Assembly: GCA_033064195.1 (NCBI GenBank)
Contig: JARBJD010000256.1
Span: forward strand, 1-64,000
Length of the DNA: 64,000 bases
Direction of reading: 5' to 3'
Origin: Blattamonas nauphoetae
Taxonomy: Eukaryota > Preaxostyla > Oxymonadida
Shown: one piece after another, positions 10,170-19,438 of the stretch
How positions within the stretch are numbered: the first letter of the stretch is position 1
Layout: every line of letters begins with the position of its first letter
Made by a program: the position numbers and the translations under genes
The notes under the pieces: model-generated
Told to the model about the DNA's origin: nothing
The model's database searches: none
Seen by the model: only the letters and a program-made list of their open reading frames with translations

Positions 10170-10754
10170 CTAACGGGGTATTGCTTTCGTCAGAGAAATG
10201 CCATAATTGAGAATAGTGTTGTATGCTTCATTGTAGGCAATACTCATGTCTTTTCCACCAACAAGGATCTTGAAAATGGTTCTAAACACTGGGAGTTTAT
10301 TCAGACATAGGCACTTATCAGACAGATCATCCAGTTCGATCACCACATCATTGATTCCAGTGAGTGTCGCAATCAGTGCACATAAATCACTTTGGTTTGT
10401 AATCAGTTTCTTCGATGGTTCAATGAGATTATTCAATAGTTTCTTTTCGCAAGCGAATGCATTCTTGTAGACGAGCAATAGCTGATCTTTGAATGCTGAA
10501 ATGTTGGAAGTGTATTCTCGAAGTGGGATTGAACGGCTTTGAATGGGGGCTGATGGATATGTCTCGAGTGGTGGATCGTAAGCTCCACGTTCATTTTCAA
10601 GCTCCACATTTGCGCTCTGGTCATTACGATCTTCGAGTCTCGATCTTCCAGAATTGGATCCTTTATTGTCGATGATGACATTGTTGGTGATTGATGTTGG
10701 TACTGAAGAAGAACTTGTGTGTTTTGTAAATTGACAACTTAGAATTGGTTGCAT
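10170..10754 (-). CDS. Conserved Polinton protein, 194 aa, unknown
   Basis: The start is the ATG at 10754; a GTG one codon upstream is less likely because the counterpart in Polinton 2 has the same ATG after the same motif (TATTTTTATAGAAAGTG). The N-terminal 80 residues are Ser/Asn-rich and probably disordered; the C-terminal part has helical segments with regularly spaced Leu and Ile. There are no metal-binding motifs and no membrane helix. High conservation between copies (10170-10754 and 61075-61659) supports function within the element. Not recognised. Confidence 0.65.
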   Translation of the reverse strand: MQPILSCQFTKHTSSSSVPTSITNNVIIDNKGSNSGRSRLEDRNDQSANVELENERGAYDPPLETYPSAPIQSRSIPLREYTSNISAFKDQLLLVYKNAFACEKKLLNNLIEPSKKLITNQSDLCALIATLTGINDVVIELDDLSDKCLCLNKLPVFRTIFKILVGGKDMSIAYNEAYNTILNYGISLTKAIPR

Positions 10755-10797
10755 CACTTTCTATAAAAATAAAAAATATATAGTAATGTTTTTAAAT

Positions 10798-11760
10798 TCA
10801 CATTTCTGCTCGATCGATAGCTCCCATTCCAGAACTGTCCAACTGTGCGAATCGATAATACCCAGGCATTTCAGATTGGTATTGATCGATATTATCATCT
10901 GTGACTGTTTTGAATACTTTGGCTTTCAGTTTATTAACTTCTGTTGATATGTGAGTTGAATAGCGAGTACAGTATTCCGATAAATACGTTGTATCTTGAG
11001 TGATCATTTGGAGAAACACTGGATAAATCTGATCTTTGAAGGCTTTCTTTTGTTTCATACTGGGATTGTAGTCCTGAACATGATCATGAAGCCATTGATC
11101 CCACATCAGTGATGCAATCTGTGATTGAATTGAATTGAACACCATATTGTCTAACACATTCTTGCTGGGATCAGCTGGATTGCTTCGATTTGCACGAGTT
11201 ATTCCCAATGTGTCTGTCATGTGTTCACCAACAGCTCTCTTCATTATTGCATATGGTTGTTGAGATCGTTTGGTCTTCATCTCTTCATAGCTGATGTCTC
11301 GATAATTGGTTGGCAAATCGTATGTTCCATTCTTGAGGACATTCCGATGTACTGCTTTGATTCTCCTTCCATTCTCTTGATTGAATGATGTGTATGGTTT
11401 CAGTCTTCGCATGTCTGGTGTTGGATTCATTGCATAGTATGTCTCTTTGACTGGTCTGCTGTTGTATGGAGTTAGCATGGCACCATTCACTGCGATCAAA
11501 TCTCCAGTATCATTATCGTAGACCATCACATCAGGAATTTGTCCATATTGTTCTACTTTCGCAGTCCAATTTCGTCCAGTTCTCGAAATATACTCACGTG
11601 CTGATGGAAGACTACACAGAGCATCATTGCGTCTGGTTTGAATATCATCATCGGCATAGATTCGTTTCAATGCTGCTTGAGTCTCTGCTGCGTATCTCAT
11701 TCTTGGTTTCTTCGCTTGTGCTTTTCTTTGTGGTTGAACGTACACTATCTTTTGTGACAT
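10798..11760 (-). CDS. Conserved Polinton protein, 320 aa, unknown
   Basis: The frame starts MSQKIVYV with a very basic first 30 residues, contains a YDND-type stretch with an IAVNGAML motif near residue 95, and a largely helical second half. It is divergently transcribed from the packaging ATPase, with only about 60 bp between the two starts, so the interval 11761-11821 must hold two promoters. I checked for the His-Asp/Glu-Cys arrangement of the adenain/Ulp1-type protease usually found in Polintons and did not see it. A homologue in Polinton 2 occupies 61718-62661. Function unknown; a virion or packaging-linked role is plausible from position. Confidence 0.65.
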   Translation of the reverse strand: MSQKIVYVQPQRKAQAKKPRMRYAAETQAALKRIYADDDIQTRRNDALCSLPSAREYISRTGRNWTAKVEQYGQIPDVMVYDNDTGDLIAVNGAMLTPYNSRPVKETYYAMNPTPDMRRLKPYTSFNQENGRRIKAVHRNVLKNGTYDLPTNYRDISYEEMKTKRSQQPYAIMKRAVGEHMTDTLGITRANRSNPADPSKNVLDNMVFNSIQSQIASLMWDQWLHDHVQDYNPSMKQKKAFKDQIYPVFLQMITQDTTYLSEYCTRYSTHISTEVNKLKAKVFKTVTDDNIDQYQSEMPGYYRFAQLDSSGMGAIDRAEM

Positions 11761-11821
11761 TGTGTGTTTTCATACAAAATAAAAAAACCAAAAGTATATT
11801 TTAATTAGAGTTAAATCACAA

Positions 11822-12685
11822 ATGAAGAAATCGAATATGGCTAAACCAGTGGTTTCGCGGAGGGTGGAACCCATGTCTCTAACAGCATACGTGAATGCAA
11901 AATTGAGTGAAGCATCAAATAGGAATGTTTCTCATGAAGTGCAATCACAGATTCATCCAGACTTGAATTTCAATCGCAACAGTGTTAATGTCCTTGTTGG
12001 AAACAGAGGAAGTGGAAAAACATTCAATGCTCTTCGAGAAGTTGCCAAGCTCCAGAATGTTCAGGTTAGGAATGAACTGTTTCACCTCTTTGTCTTCGTC
12101 ACTGATAAGAACATTGATCCAACATTCGACAAGTTCAAACCAATATTGAACGTTCCTTATGTGAAAGTCAAATATGATGATGCACTTCCATTTCTGTTGG
12201 AACTCTCTGAATCGAAAGCTGCGTATGAAGAGATTATTGACAATCAGTGGCAAAACAGAATCACTGATGAATGCAGAGAGAATCTCTTTGACTCACTTTA
12301 CATTGATGACTTCTCAGTGAAGAATCTCCAAACAATTGTACTCCTTGATGACTGTCGTAGAATCCTTGGTGAACGGAGAGCATCCAAAAATAGAATGACA
12401 ATGATGGACTTGTTACTGGAGAATCGACAACCGAAGTTCACTTTCTTTCTGACTATGCATGAACTCTTCAGTTTGTCAGCAGATATGAAGTCAAACATCG
12501 ATTCAATGTGGATCTTTGGAGGATTCAACAAAGAACGAATCAGTCGAGTATATCCGCAGTTGAACTCCCCAATTGATATTCGACAATTCTGGAATGTCTA
12601 CCAACGAAAACAAAAATGTGAAGCAATCATTCTTCGATATAATACGGATGGAGTTGCACTTACTGAGATCAACAAAGAAGGTTAA
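11822..12685 (+). CDS. ATP: A32-like packaging ATPase, 287 aa
   Basis: Walker A is visible as VGNRGSGKT at about residues 57-65 and Walker B as a hydrophobic strand ending LLDD near residue 175, followed by a Q-rich sensor-like helix. Order and size match the FtsK/HerA-type ATPase that pumps DNA into capsids of Polintons, virophages and nucleocytoplasmic large viruses. The start at 11822 (MKKSN) or at the in-frame ATG at 11837 (MAKPV) are both possible; the first keeps the usual spacing. The frame is complete here and the homologue in Polinton 2 is at 62715-63561. Confidence 0.88.
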   Translation: MKKSNMAKPVVSRRVEPMSLTAYVNAKLSEASNRNVSHEVQSQIHPDLNFNRNSVNVLVGNRGSGKTFNALREVAKLQNVQVRNELFHLFVFVTDKNIDPTFDKFKPILNVPYVKVKYDDALPFLLELSESKAAYEEIIDNQWQNRITDECRENLFDSLYIDDFSVKNLQTIVLLDDCRRILGERRASKNRMTMMDLLLENRQPKFTFFLTMHELFSLSADMKSNIDSMWIFGGFNKERISRVYPQLNSPIDIRQFWNVYQRKQKCEAIILRYNTDGVALTEINKEG

Positions 12686-13015
12686 ACCGGACTGTCCGTT
12701 AATTCTTGAATAAGGTTCCAATTGAGTCAGTCAGCGTCGAAGACTTCAAAGCCTTTGATCAATCGAGAGTTCATGACATTCGTTCAGTGTCTCAATTTTT
12801 GATTCAATCCATCGATTTGAATCATAGGAGGAGTGAATCAGATAGTTTCCTCAGCCTCTTATTTTGTTATTCTGTATCCATCAATTTGAATCATCCTATT
12901 CAGTTTCTGAGTTGTGTACTCATTCAGTTCTTTTCTATTCTTCTCCAAGTATCTCTGAAAGTCGTGGATGTTTGTGAACTCTTTCTGCTCAGGATCAAAC
13001 GGTTCTAATATTTTC
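12682..13015 (-). pseudogene. Remnant of a small coiled-coil gene (Polinton 1)
   Basis: Reading towards the ATPase, a short frame contains the conserved segment EPFDPEQKEFTNIHDF and a helix rich in Lys, Glu and Leu. The same block occurs at 63545-63899 in Polinton 2. It is convergent with the ATPase and overlaps its last codons. The copy is broken. Function unknown. Confidence 0.45.
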
Positions 13016-13058
13016 AGTATTTAAGTGAAAAATGTTTGAAACTCTTTCTGAAACGGTT

Positions 13059-14516
13059 CTAAGATGTCATTAAGACTGAAACATTCTCAGCAATGAATTC
13101 TGGAGTTAAATCGTCAATTGAGTCTGCATGGAACTTTGTGTGTTGGATTGGAACGTAGACAACTTTTGACAGACATGTGAGTCCATTCAGTAGAGTAGCT
13201 ACCACATTACCGTGTTTGTATTCGATGAATTTCCCCACGAATTGAAACTGTCTACGCTTCTTCTGAAACTTAGCAACAGTCTTGTCCAAATCAAGGTGGA
13301 TCAACAGAATGTTTCCTGGTTTGTATTTCCATAACATCTGTGTTGTCTGTTGCTTTTGGATATTCTTCAATTGTTCTTCACAACTGGAGATGTACAGTGC
13401 TTCGATTTCACGATTGTTTTGTGCTTGCTGTGGAGTGAATTTATTCCAGTACGCTCGATGTGGAGTCATGTTATAGTATTCCACCATCTGATTCATCAGT
13501 GAATGATTTGCCATCTGTGTCGCATTGTCTTGGAATCCATCTCTGATTGTTCTGATCACTCGATCGACAATTCTATTGTGATTTGTGAATGGTGAGCTTG
13601 TGAAATATGTGCTGACTTTCTGATCCTTGAAAAACTCTGATGCTTCGCCACTTGTCCATGCTGCTTCACCATCACCTCGAATGTTGTTGACATGAACTCC
13701 ACGATGATTAATCAGATCGTTGATTGCAGTCTTGACTTTGCTCCATGATTTATCCAGAACAGGAATCACAACCAGGTATTTAGTGTTGATGTTAATTGCG
13801 AAGAGGTAGATCTGAAGAACTGTTTTCGAAGTTGGTGATTGGATAAAAACGAGATCAATTTCCCATGATCCATTCTTGGGAGAAAAGTATGGTCGATCAC
13901 AATTCTGAGGAACCTTTCTGTCAGATGTCTTCTGTGGATCACCAGTAATTGCTTTGGACATGAACTGCATTTTTGATCGAAATGGATACACAATTTTTTC
14001 TGTTGCTTTTGGAATCATTGGTTGATCAATAATCATTCTGTCACTTCCTTTTTCTCTCTGGATTTTCCTCGGATGTGCTACACTCCATCTGTGATCGAAT
14101 TCCTCATACCAATCCTGAAATGATCTTCCTCCGAATGGGATTTGTTTTGTGTGAGTCAGAATGAAGTCAAGATCTTCGTTCGCAATCTTTCTGTTTATCG
14201 AGGCTCGAACAAAAGTGTCTCTGTTCATTTTATTTGCATCCAGAATGTGTGATGTAATAAAGTGTTCCATCTGCTTTTGATTTTTCATTATTGAGTTCTC
14301 AGCTTTGATCTGTTCATCTTCTGAATCATTTCTCTGTTGATGATCAAACAATCCTTTCATTTGTGCCAACTTATTGAGCACTTGCTGTGTCGTCGGTTCG
14401 TAGTGTCTGATCTCCCTCACTGGGTGGTTGAACACGGTTGGTGTTTCTGATTGATCATTGTGAAATTGGTATAATGTCATCATCATCTTCATCATCATCC
14501 TCATCATCATCATCAT
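13059..14516 (-). CDS. INT: Retrovirus-like (DDE) integrase
   Basis: The core of an RNase H-like integrase is visible: WEIDLVFI near residue 217 with the first acidic residue, RGDGEAAW near 279 with the second, and NRIVDRVIRTIRD near 315 with the third, followed by a YN.TPH motif and a C-terminal basic region with a chromodomain-like or SH3-like stretch. This protein inserts Polinton DNA into the host chromosome. The listed start lies in a run of ATG triplets, so the true initiation codon is uncertain and may be any of them or MTLYQ just after. The frame is otherwise uninterrupted. Confidence 0.87.
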   Translation of the reverse strand: MMMMMRMMMKMMMTLYQFHNDQSETPTVFNHPVREIRHYEPTTQQVLNKLAQMKGLFDHQQRNDSEDEQIKAENSIMKNQKQMEHFITSHILDANKMNRDTFVRASINRKIANEDLDFILTHTKQIPFGGRSFQDWYEEFDHRWSVAHPRKIQREKGSDRMIIDQPMIPKATEKIVYPFRSKMQFMSKAITGDPQKTSDRKVPQNCDRPYFSPKNGSWEIDLVFIQSPTSKTVLQIYLFAININTKYLVVIPVLDKSWSKVKTAINDLINHRGVHVNNIRGDGEAAWTSGEASEFFKDQKVSTYFTSSPFTNHNRIVDRVIRTIRDGFQDNATQMANHSLMNQMVEYYNMTPHRAYWNKFTPQQAQNNREIEALYISSCEEQLKNIQKQQTTQMLWKYKPGNILLIHLDLDKTVAKFQKKRRQFQFVGKFIEYKHGNVVATLLNGLTCLSKVVYVPIQHTKFHADSIDDLTPEFIAENVSVLMTS

Positions 14517-14517
14517 C
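14478..14517. repeat. Imperfect (CAT)n microsatellite at the integrase start
   Basis: Thirteen triplets of CAT with two variants lie across the presumed start of the integrase. In the coding strand they read as ATG repeats, giving a run of Met at the N-terminus; a shifted frame gives an Asp/Glu run. Confidence 0.85.
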
Positions 14518-14520
14518 TCT

Positions 14521-14790
14521 TCAACTTCCTCTCCTTCATTGGATATTCATATTCAAACCCCATTGATTTCAAGTTTCTCTTCAGTCCAGGAATAATTAGA
14601 TATTCAGGTGGTTCTATTGCTATTGGTCTTTGCACTGGAATTGGTATTGGTCTTGCCTCTGCAGGGCTTCGAACTCCGTGGTGAGAGAATTGGTGTCACT
14701 TGTTGATTGTACTTTCGATGATATTCTTTATACATCTTGTATGCAAGTTTAGCAGTGCTATCCCGAATACGTTTTCCTAGGAATTCTTAC
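14521..14790 (-). pseudogene. Small basic gene remnant upstream of the integrase
   Basis: Minus-strand frames here contain a helix rich in Arg, Lys and Tyr and, closer to the integrase, a Pro-rich part followed by a basic tail, but they are not continuous. The second copy of the 38-bp dispersed repeat (14648-14685) sits inside. A small basic protein next to the integrase would suit a core or DNA-binding protein, but this is guesswork. The frame is broken. Confidence 0.35.
14648..14685 (-). repeat. 38-bp dispersed repeat, second copy
   Basis: The sequence is closely related to 9874-9910, in the same orientation. Both copies interrupt or extend small Polinton genes, which suggests that a short repeat family has moved within or into the element. 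Confidence 0.5.
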
Positions 14791-14801
14791 AAATTGTTGA
14801 A

Positions 14802-15023
14802 CTACTCTTCTTCCATCAGGTAGTTAAATTCAGGAGGTAATCCACCATTGAACCAATCCTCGAAATATGTTTCATCGTTTGCTACATACTCTCCATTTGA
14901 ATCATAGACATCATATACTGGTAAAGTGTTGGTTAAAGTCCATTTCTTCGAATATTTCGTTTTGGAATGCTGTGTGCACCGAAGTAACCTATTCACTAAA
15001 GTAGTAATCTGTCGTGTATTCAT
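14802..15023 (-). CDS. Small acidic Polinton protein, 73 aa
   Basis: The frame begins MNTRQITTL directly after the motif TTTATTTTTGTATAA, the same spacing as the major structural genes, which is the main reason to accept it. The first third is basic and helical, the rest acidic with several aromatic residues. It lies 23 bp beyond the polymerase stop codon. Not recognised. Confidence 0.5.
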   Translation of the reverse strand: MNTRQITTLVNRLLRCTQHSKTKYSKKWTLTNTLPVYDVYDSNGEYVANDETYFEDWFNGGLPPEFNYLMEEE

Positions 15024-15046
15024 TTATACAAAAATAAAGTTTGTGT

Positions 15047-18000
15047 TTATTCAATAATATAATCAGTAGCTTTCAGTCCATGAATGAATGGAGGACACGA
15101 TTCATTTTCAAGTACAATTGCCTTCAGATGGATTCCACTGAGACTGAGTTTCTGTTGTTGTATTTTGGCTATCTCAAATCCATTGCTGTCCTCTTCGCTT
15201 ATGATTCTTCTCGTCTGGAACGCATCATTCTGATGCTTGAACCGTTTTACGGTGAAGTTCAGTGTTGTAGTCACAGTTTTCTCTCCATTAAGGCACTTCA
15301 CATAGTCGTCGCTTGTGATATTTGTTTTCTTTAATGACACTCCTTTGATTTTGCATTTCTCATCGAGAGAGTAACACTTTGGTGCAAGACAGATCATCTG
15401 TTCACCTTCCTTTTCAATTGCTAGTCCTAACAGTTTCTTCTCATCATCAACTCCTTTTTCAGGATTGGGAAACCATTCATATTTGTGAGCATCATAGAAT
15501 TCTTTGTCAGCAATCACGTGTTCAAATTGTTGATGGATTCCAGCATTTGGATCTCCACTAATTGCCCAATAAGCAGAATCAGTATCTCCCTCACAGAAGT
15601 GGATCTTATTCATGTCTAGGCATTTGTACATGAAGTTGTAGATGAAATTCAGATACCAGAACTTGGCATTGTCGAGTGTGAATACTGCTTCTTGCAGACA
15701 TGTTTTGCATGATGCTTTCTCTCTGTCTTCGATCACAATGTAGTTGTCCTCATTGATCTCTCTAGTTGCCACAAATCCTTTCATCATCTGTTTCAAGTAT
15801 GTTCTCTTCTCATTGCAGATTGTGATTGAGTTGTACTTCTCAGTGTTCATTCCATCGTATCCGTAACTTCCATTCAAGTTGGTCTTACAGAATTGTTCCT
15901 TTCCCTTGTTTCCAACCTTCATTGCTTCTATTCGATCATTCATGAAGGAGGTCACGAATGGTTCGAATCCTGCGTGTCTCGAGAATACCATCACACTCTT
16001 AATGTCATCAATTATGAAGTGGCAATAGTCGATGAGGAACCACAGATAGTATGTCGAAAAGAACATATACTGATCGTGAGTGCTCAAGAGTTGAGTCAGT
16101 TTTCTTTGTTTGTCATCAGTCTTCAATCCATGTTTCTTCATCAACGAATAGGTCTTCTCTCCAATGGTCTCTTCTGTTGTATTGACCACAATGTTTCTGA
16201 AAATTGGTGGGAAGTTAATGAAATCATTGATGTGCTTCTCATCGATGTGTCCTTTCAGTTCTGCAACAAATAGTGTCTTCTGATTCTTGTCTTCGATGAT
16301 CTTACGACATTCTTTATCTCCTGTTGCGGTGAATAAGCATCTTCCTGGCATGTACATTCTGTGATTAGTGTATGGATTGTTCTTGTTCTTGATTGATGAG
16401 AAAGCACTTGGATAAAGTGAATTGAAATCAACACCACAGACGTGAGTCATTTTGTGTTCTGTGTCCTTGGAGATAACCTTTCCGTCTTCATACTTGAAGT
16501 GGTTGATTGGAGTCACGTCTTTGATGTTCTGTCTGTGCTGAACATTCGATAATCCACCAGTCACTGCTGCTCTCAGTTTATGGTAGGTCTGCTCATGTGT
16601 CAGAGTCATTGGGAGTGATTTCCAGATGCAATACTTCTTCAGTTGAATCCTCAATCGAGGGAGATGCTCGTCCTTGTCTGACTTGTAGGTGTTGCAGTAA
16701 TCACAGCAGATCTTTACGTTCTCTTTTGAATGTCCTTTCGAATTGTCGATTCGATCCAGTGTTGGTCGAACTGCTTGTGAGAAGTGACTCTTGCAGATAT
16801 AGCACACTCTCTTGCATTGTTGAACGAACCAATCGTAGTCTGCTTCAGTGACATTTTTGTCAGTACTGCGATGTGCTTTCTGGTCTTGATAGATGTACGA
16901 TGCAACTTTGAACTTCCAGTATTGCTTGGTGATTTTTATTTCTCCAGATTGATCCACTCCATTGAAATCATCATCGATATCGAAATCCTTGTAGGCACAC
17001 GCATATTTGATTGCTGAAGCATTCGCTGACAATGAAAGATTGTGCAACATATCCACCTTGTATTGGAAGTTCAGATCAATGAGATTATCCAATGGTGCAA
17101 TCATGCATTCGACGTCTCTGATGTTGTAGAACTTGAGGTAATCCCATCTGTTCTTGAATCCTTGCTTGTTCCAATCGTCAAGATATATTTGGTAATCAAT
17201 GTCGGACATTTCACTATTGTTCAGACTCGAATAGAATTCATATTTGGAGAATGGTTCTTGTTTACTCAGCACTGTGTCGTAATCTGATGAATCAAATGAT
17301 TCGTAAGCAAAGAATGATTTCTGAAGATTCGTTTTACCTCCAAAAGCCTTCACTGCATTATCCAAAGTCATTGGTCCTGTGTATGACATCATGTCAATGA
17401 ACCGAAGAACTTGTTGTGTCTTCTCGTGTCTGATCAACACTTGTTTGTACTTCGTTGTAGACCCAAGAAAGCTCACCACTTTCCAATCCTTGTCAACGAG
17501 ATCACGGAAGATGAGATTGATGTCGAATCTGGAACTGTTGAATCCAATCACACTGACTTCATTCTGAGAGGGTATTTCAGGATCTTCATACATGTTGTCC
17601 TCTCGAACTGTCTCAGCATATTTGAAGAGTTCTCTGATCCACTGCTTCACAAAGTCCTTTCCATCTCGAAGATCAAAGTAGATTGATTCAACGCCTGATT
17701 TTGTTTTAATTGCTGATGCAACAGAGAGCGGTTTCAAGTGGGAGATCAATTGAGTATTGTCGTCAGAGAATAGATTATCAAGAATGAGATCTTCCATCGT
17801 TTCGAAATCGTACGTGATGTAGTACTGCGTTGGTTTGAACTCGTCTTGTCTCTTATGTGCCATCAGAAATTCATAAGTTCTATTGTTGAGGATATGTGGA
17901 ACATATGGTCTTGGTGTTTTGTCAAGAGTGATCTTCTTCACATGTTTTCCATCAAGCTCTTTGCACTCTTTGAGATGTTTCTCGTAGTATGTCTTGAAGT

Positions 18001-19438
18001 GAGAATCCTTGACTTGGAATCCTCTTGACTGACAGTAAGGACAGAGTTTGTATCCAGTGATTTTCTCAGGATCAACAATGAACATCACATGAACGAGAGT
18101 TGCTGTCAGTGGAATCATCAGAAGTGGGAGAACTCTTGCATCATCATTTTCGTTGACATACGATTGACTTAGGAAATATCGCTTCTTGTCTTCATCGAAC
18201 TCATAAATGTGAACAGTGATGTTGAATACATGCATCGCTTTCTCAATGTCACATGCAATATCAAATCCAGGATATTTTCGCAAATGTTCAGTTAATTGAT
18301 GTGGTCGAAGGTGTGTGAGATTCTCAAATACTGCAAACAATCGTTTTGCTTCAACGTTTCTCATGTTGATTGATATCTTCTTCCCTGGAACTTCTGGAAG
18401 TGTGAGGAACGACAATGATTGAAAGAAACAAATGTTGAACTCAGAATCGATGTACCGAACATTTCTCGTTTTGATGTGTTCAGTGAGAATTGCATTCGCT
18501 TTTCCAGCAACTGGAAATCGATAGACTGCAACTAGAATTGAGTGGAATGCAATGTACATTGTCTTCGTATCCATCAGTGTTCTCTCTTGAGATTCTTTGA
18601 TCAGATTGATCGCATATTTTGAATACTCATTGATGTCTCCTGAACTTCTGATCACCGTTGGGAAACTCTTCGATGTGTTCTCCAATTCTGGTCTGAAGTC
18701 ATTGTAAGTTGTCTCATCTTTGTCTTTTCTCTCGATGATCTTTCCAAAGTCAATACTAATCTTGAATGGATGATCCTTCTCCTTGTCGAACACTGCACTG
18801 ATGAAGGTTGTGATTTCCTCAACATTCTTCAGATGATTGTGGAAGTACAACTGATATGGTTTTCCATTTTCTTCAACCTTCTCGACCTCATTCTTTTTGA
18901 ACTTCCTTCGTGCATTCATGAGACATTCATTGAATGCTGCTTTGTCTCGCGGTTCTGCGAGTAAGATACATTCTTCAAATCCATCAAATGTCTGAACTTC
19001 TCTCTTTTCCATTTGTTCATTTTTCTTTTGAATGATCAACAGATTCTTCATCCAATGATCCATCAACTTCTCTTCAATTGATTTCAGTTTCCATGTCATT
19101 CTGAACACTTGCTTTTTCAGTTCATCTTTGTTCACTCTTGGATTTGCTTTCATGTTTTCCACGATCATTCGGCGAGCGAGTCGATCTTCTGACTCCATCT
19201 GTTGTCGAAGTTTAACCTGTTCAAGAAAATCTGGAATGAGATTGATATCGAGATTCTTTGTTGGATGTGGAAACTCGAGATCTGTGTGTTGTAGCATATT
19301 CAGGAGAAAAGATCTGTGATGTTGATAATTCTTAATGTCAGGATTGTAGATTCGACCATCACTAAATTGAAACTGTGTGTTCGGAAAGAGGTCTCGAATT
19401 TTTCGAATTCTATTTTTGATTGGTTTTAGCAGTGCCAT
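15047..19438 (-). CDS. PolB: Protein-primed family B DNA polymerase, 1463 aa
   Basis: Exonuclease motifs are present as YDFETME (about residue 543), FNSSRFD (about 634) and YNIRDVE (about 772). Polymerase motifs follow as DFNSLYPSAF (about 1004), KTNLNGSYGYDG (about 1186) and GDTDSAYW (about 1284). This is the replicative enzyme of Polintons. Two extra modules stand out: around residues 878-916 two CxxC pairs frame an LDRIDNSKGH block of the HNH nuclease type, and the long N-terminal part has a C2HC finger (about 466-492) preceded by a stretch resembling an OTU-type fold. The frame is intact. The start is preceded by the early-class motif TTAATTTGTAGTAA. It ends 24 bp before the 73-residue gene. 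Confidence 0.93.
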   Translation of the reverse strand: MALLKPIKNRIRKIRDLFPNTQFQFSDGRIYNPDIKNYQHHRSFLLNMLQHTDLEFPHPTKNLDINLIPDFLEQVKLRQQMESEDRLARRMIVENMKANPRVNKDELKKQVFRMTWKLKSIEEKLMDHWMKNLLIIQKKNEQMEKREVQTFDGFEECILLAEPRDKAAFNECLMNARRKFKKNEVEKVEENGKPYQLYFHNHLKNVEEITTFISAVFDKEKDHPFKISIDFGKIIERKDKDETTYNDFRPELENTSKSFPTVIRSSGDINEYSKYAINLIKESQERTLMDTKTMYIAFHSILVAVYRFPVAGKANAILTEHIKTRNVRYIDSEFNICFFQSLSFLTLPEVPGKKISINMRNVEAKRLFAVFENLTHLRPHQLTEHLRKYPGFDIACDIEKAMHVFNITVHIYEFDEDKKRYFLSQSYVNENDDARVLPLLMIPLTATLVHVMFIVDPEKITGYKLCPYCQSRGFQVKDSHFKTYYEKHLKECKELDGKHVKKITLDKTPRPYVPHILNNRTYEFLMAHKRQDEFKPTQYYITYDFETMEDLILDNLFSDDNTQLISHLKPLSVASAIKTKSGVESIYFDLRDGKDFVKQWIRELFKYAETVREDNMYEDPEIPSQNEVSVIGFNSSRFDINLIFRDLVDKDWKVVSFLGSTTKYKQVLIRHEKTQQVLRFIDMMSYTGPMTLDNAVKAFGGKTNLQKSFFAYESFDSSDYDTVLSKQEPFSKYEFYSSLNNSEMSDIDYQIYLDDWNKQGFKNRWDYLKFYNIRDVECMIAPLDNLIDLNFQYKVDMLHNLSLSANASAIKYACAYKDFDIDDDFNGVDQSGEIKITKQYWKFKVASYIYQDQKAHRSTDKNVTEADYDWFVQQCKRVCYICKSHFSQAVRPTLDRIDNSKGHSKENVKICCDYCNTYKSDKDEHLPRLRIQLKKYCIWKSLPMTLTHEQTYHKLRAAVTGGLSNVQHRQNIKDVTPINHFKYEDGKVISKDTEHKMTHVCGVDFNSLYPSAFSSIKNKNNPYTNHRMYMPGRCLFTATGDKECRKIIEDKNQKTLFVAELKGHIDEKHINDFINFPPIFRNIVVNTTEETIGEKTYSLMKKHGLKTDDKQRKLTQLLSTHDQYMFFSTYYLWFLIDYCHFIIDDIKSVMVFSRHAGFEPFVTSFMNDRIEAMKVGNKGKEQFCKTNLNGSYGYDGMNTEKYNSITICNEKRTYLKQMMKGFVATREINEDNYIVIEDREKASCKTCLQEAVFTLDNAKFWYLNFIYNFMYKCLDMNKIHFCEGDTDSAYWAISGDPNAGIHQQFEHVIADKEFYDAHKYEWFPNPEKGVDDEKKLLGLAIEKEGEQMICLAPKCYSLDEKCKIKGVSLKKTNITSDDYVKCLNGEKTVTTTLNFTVKRFKHQNDAFQTRRIISEEDSNGFEIAKIQQQKLSLSGIHLKAIVLENESCPPFIHGLKATDYIIE

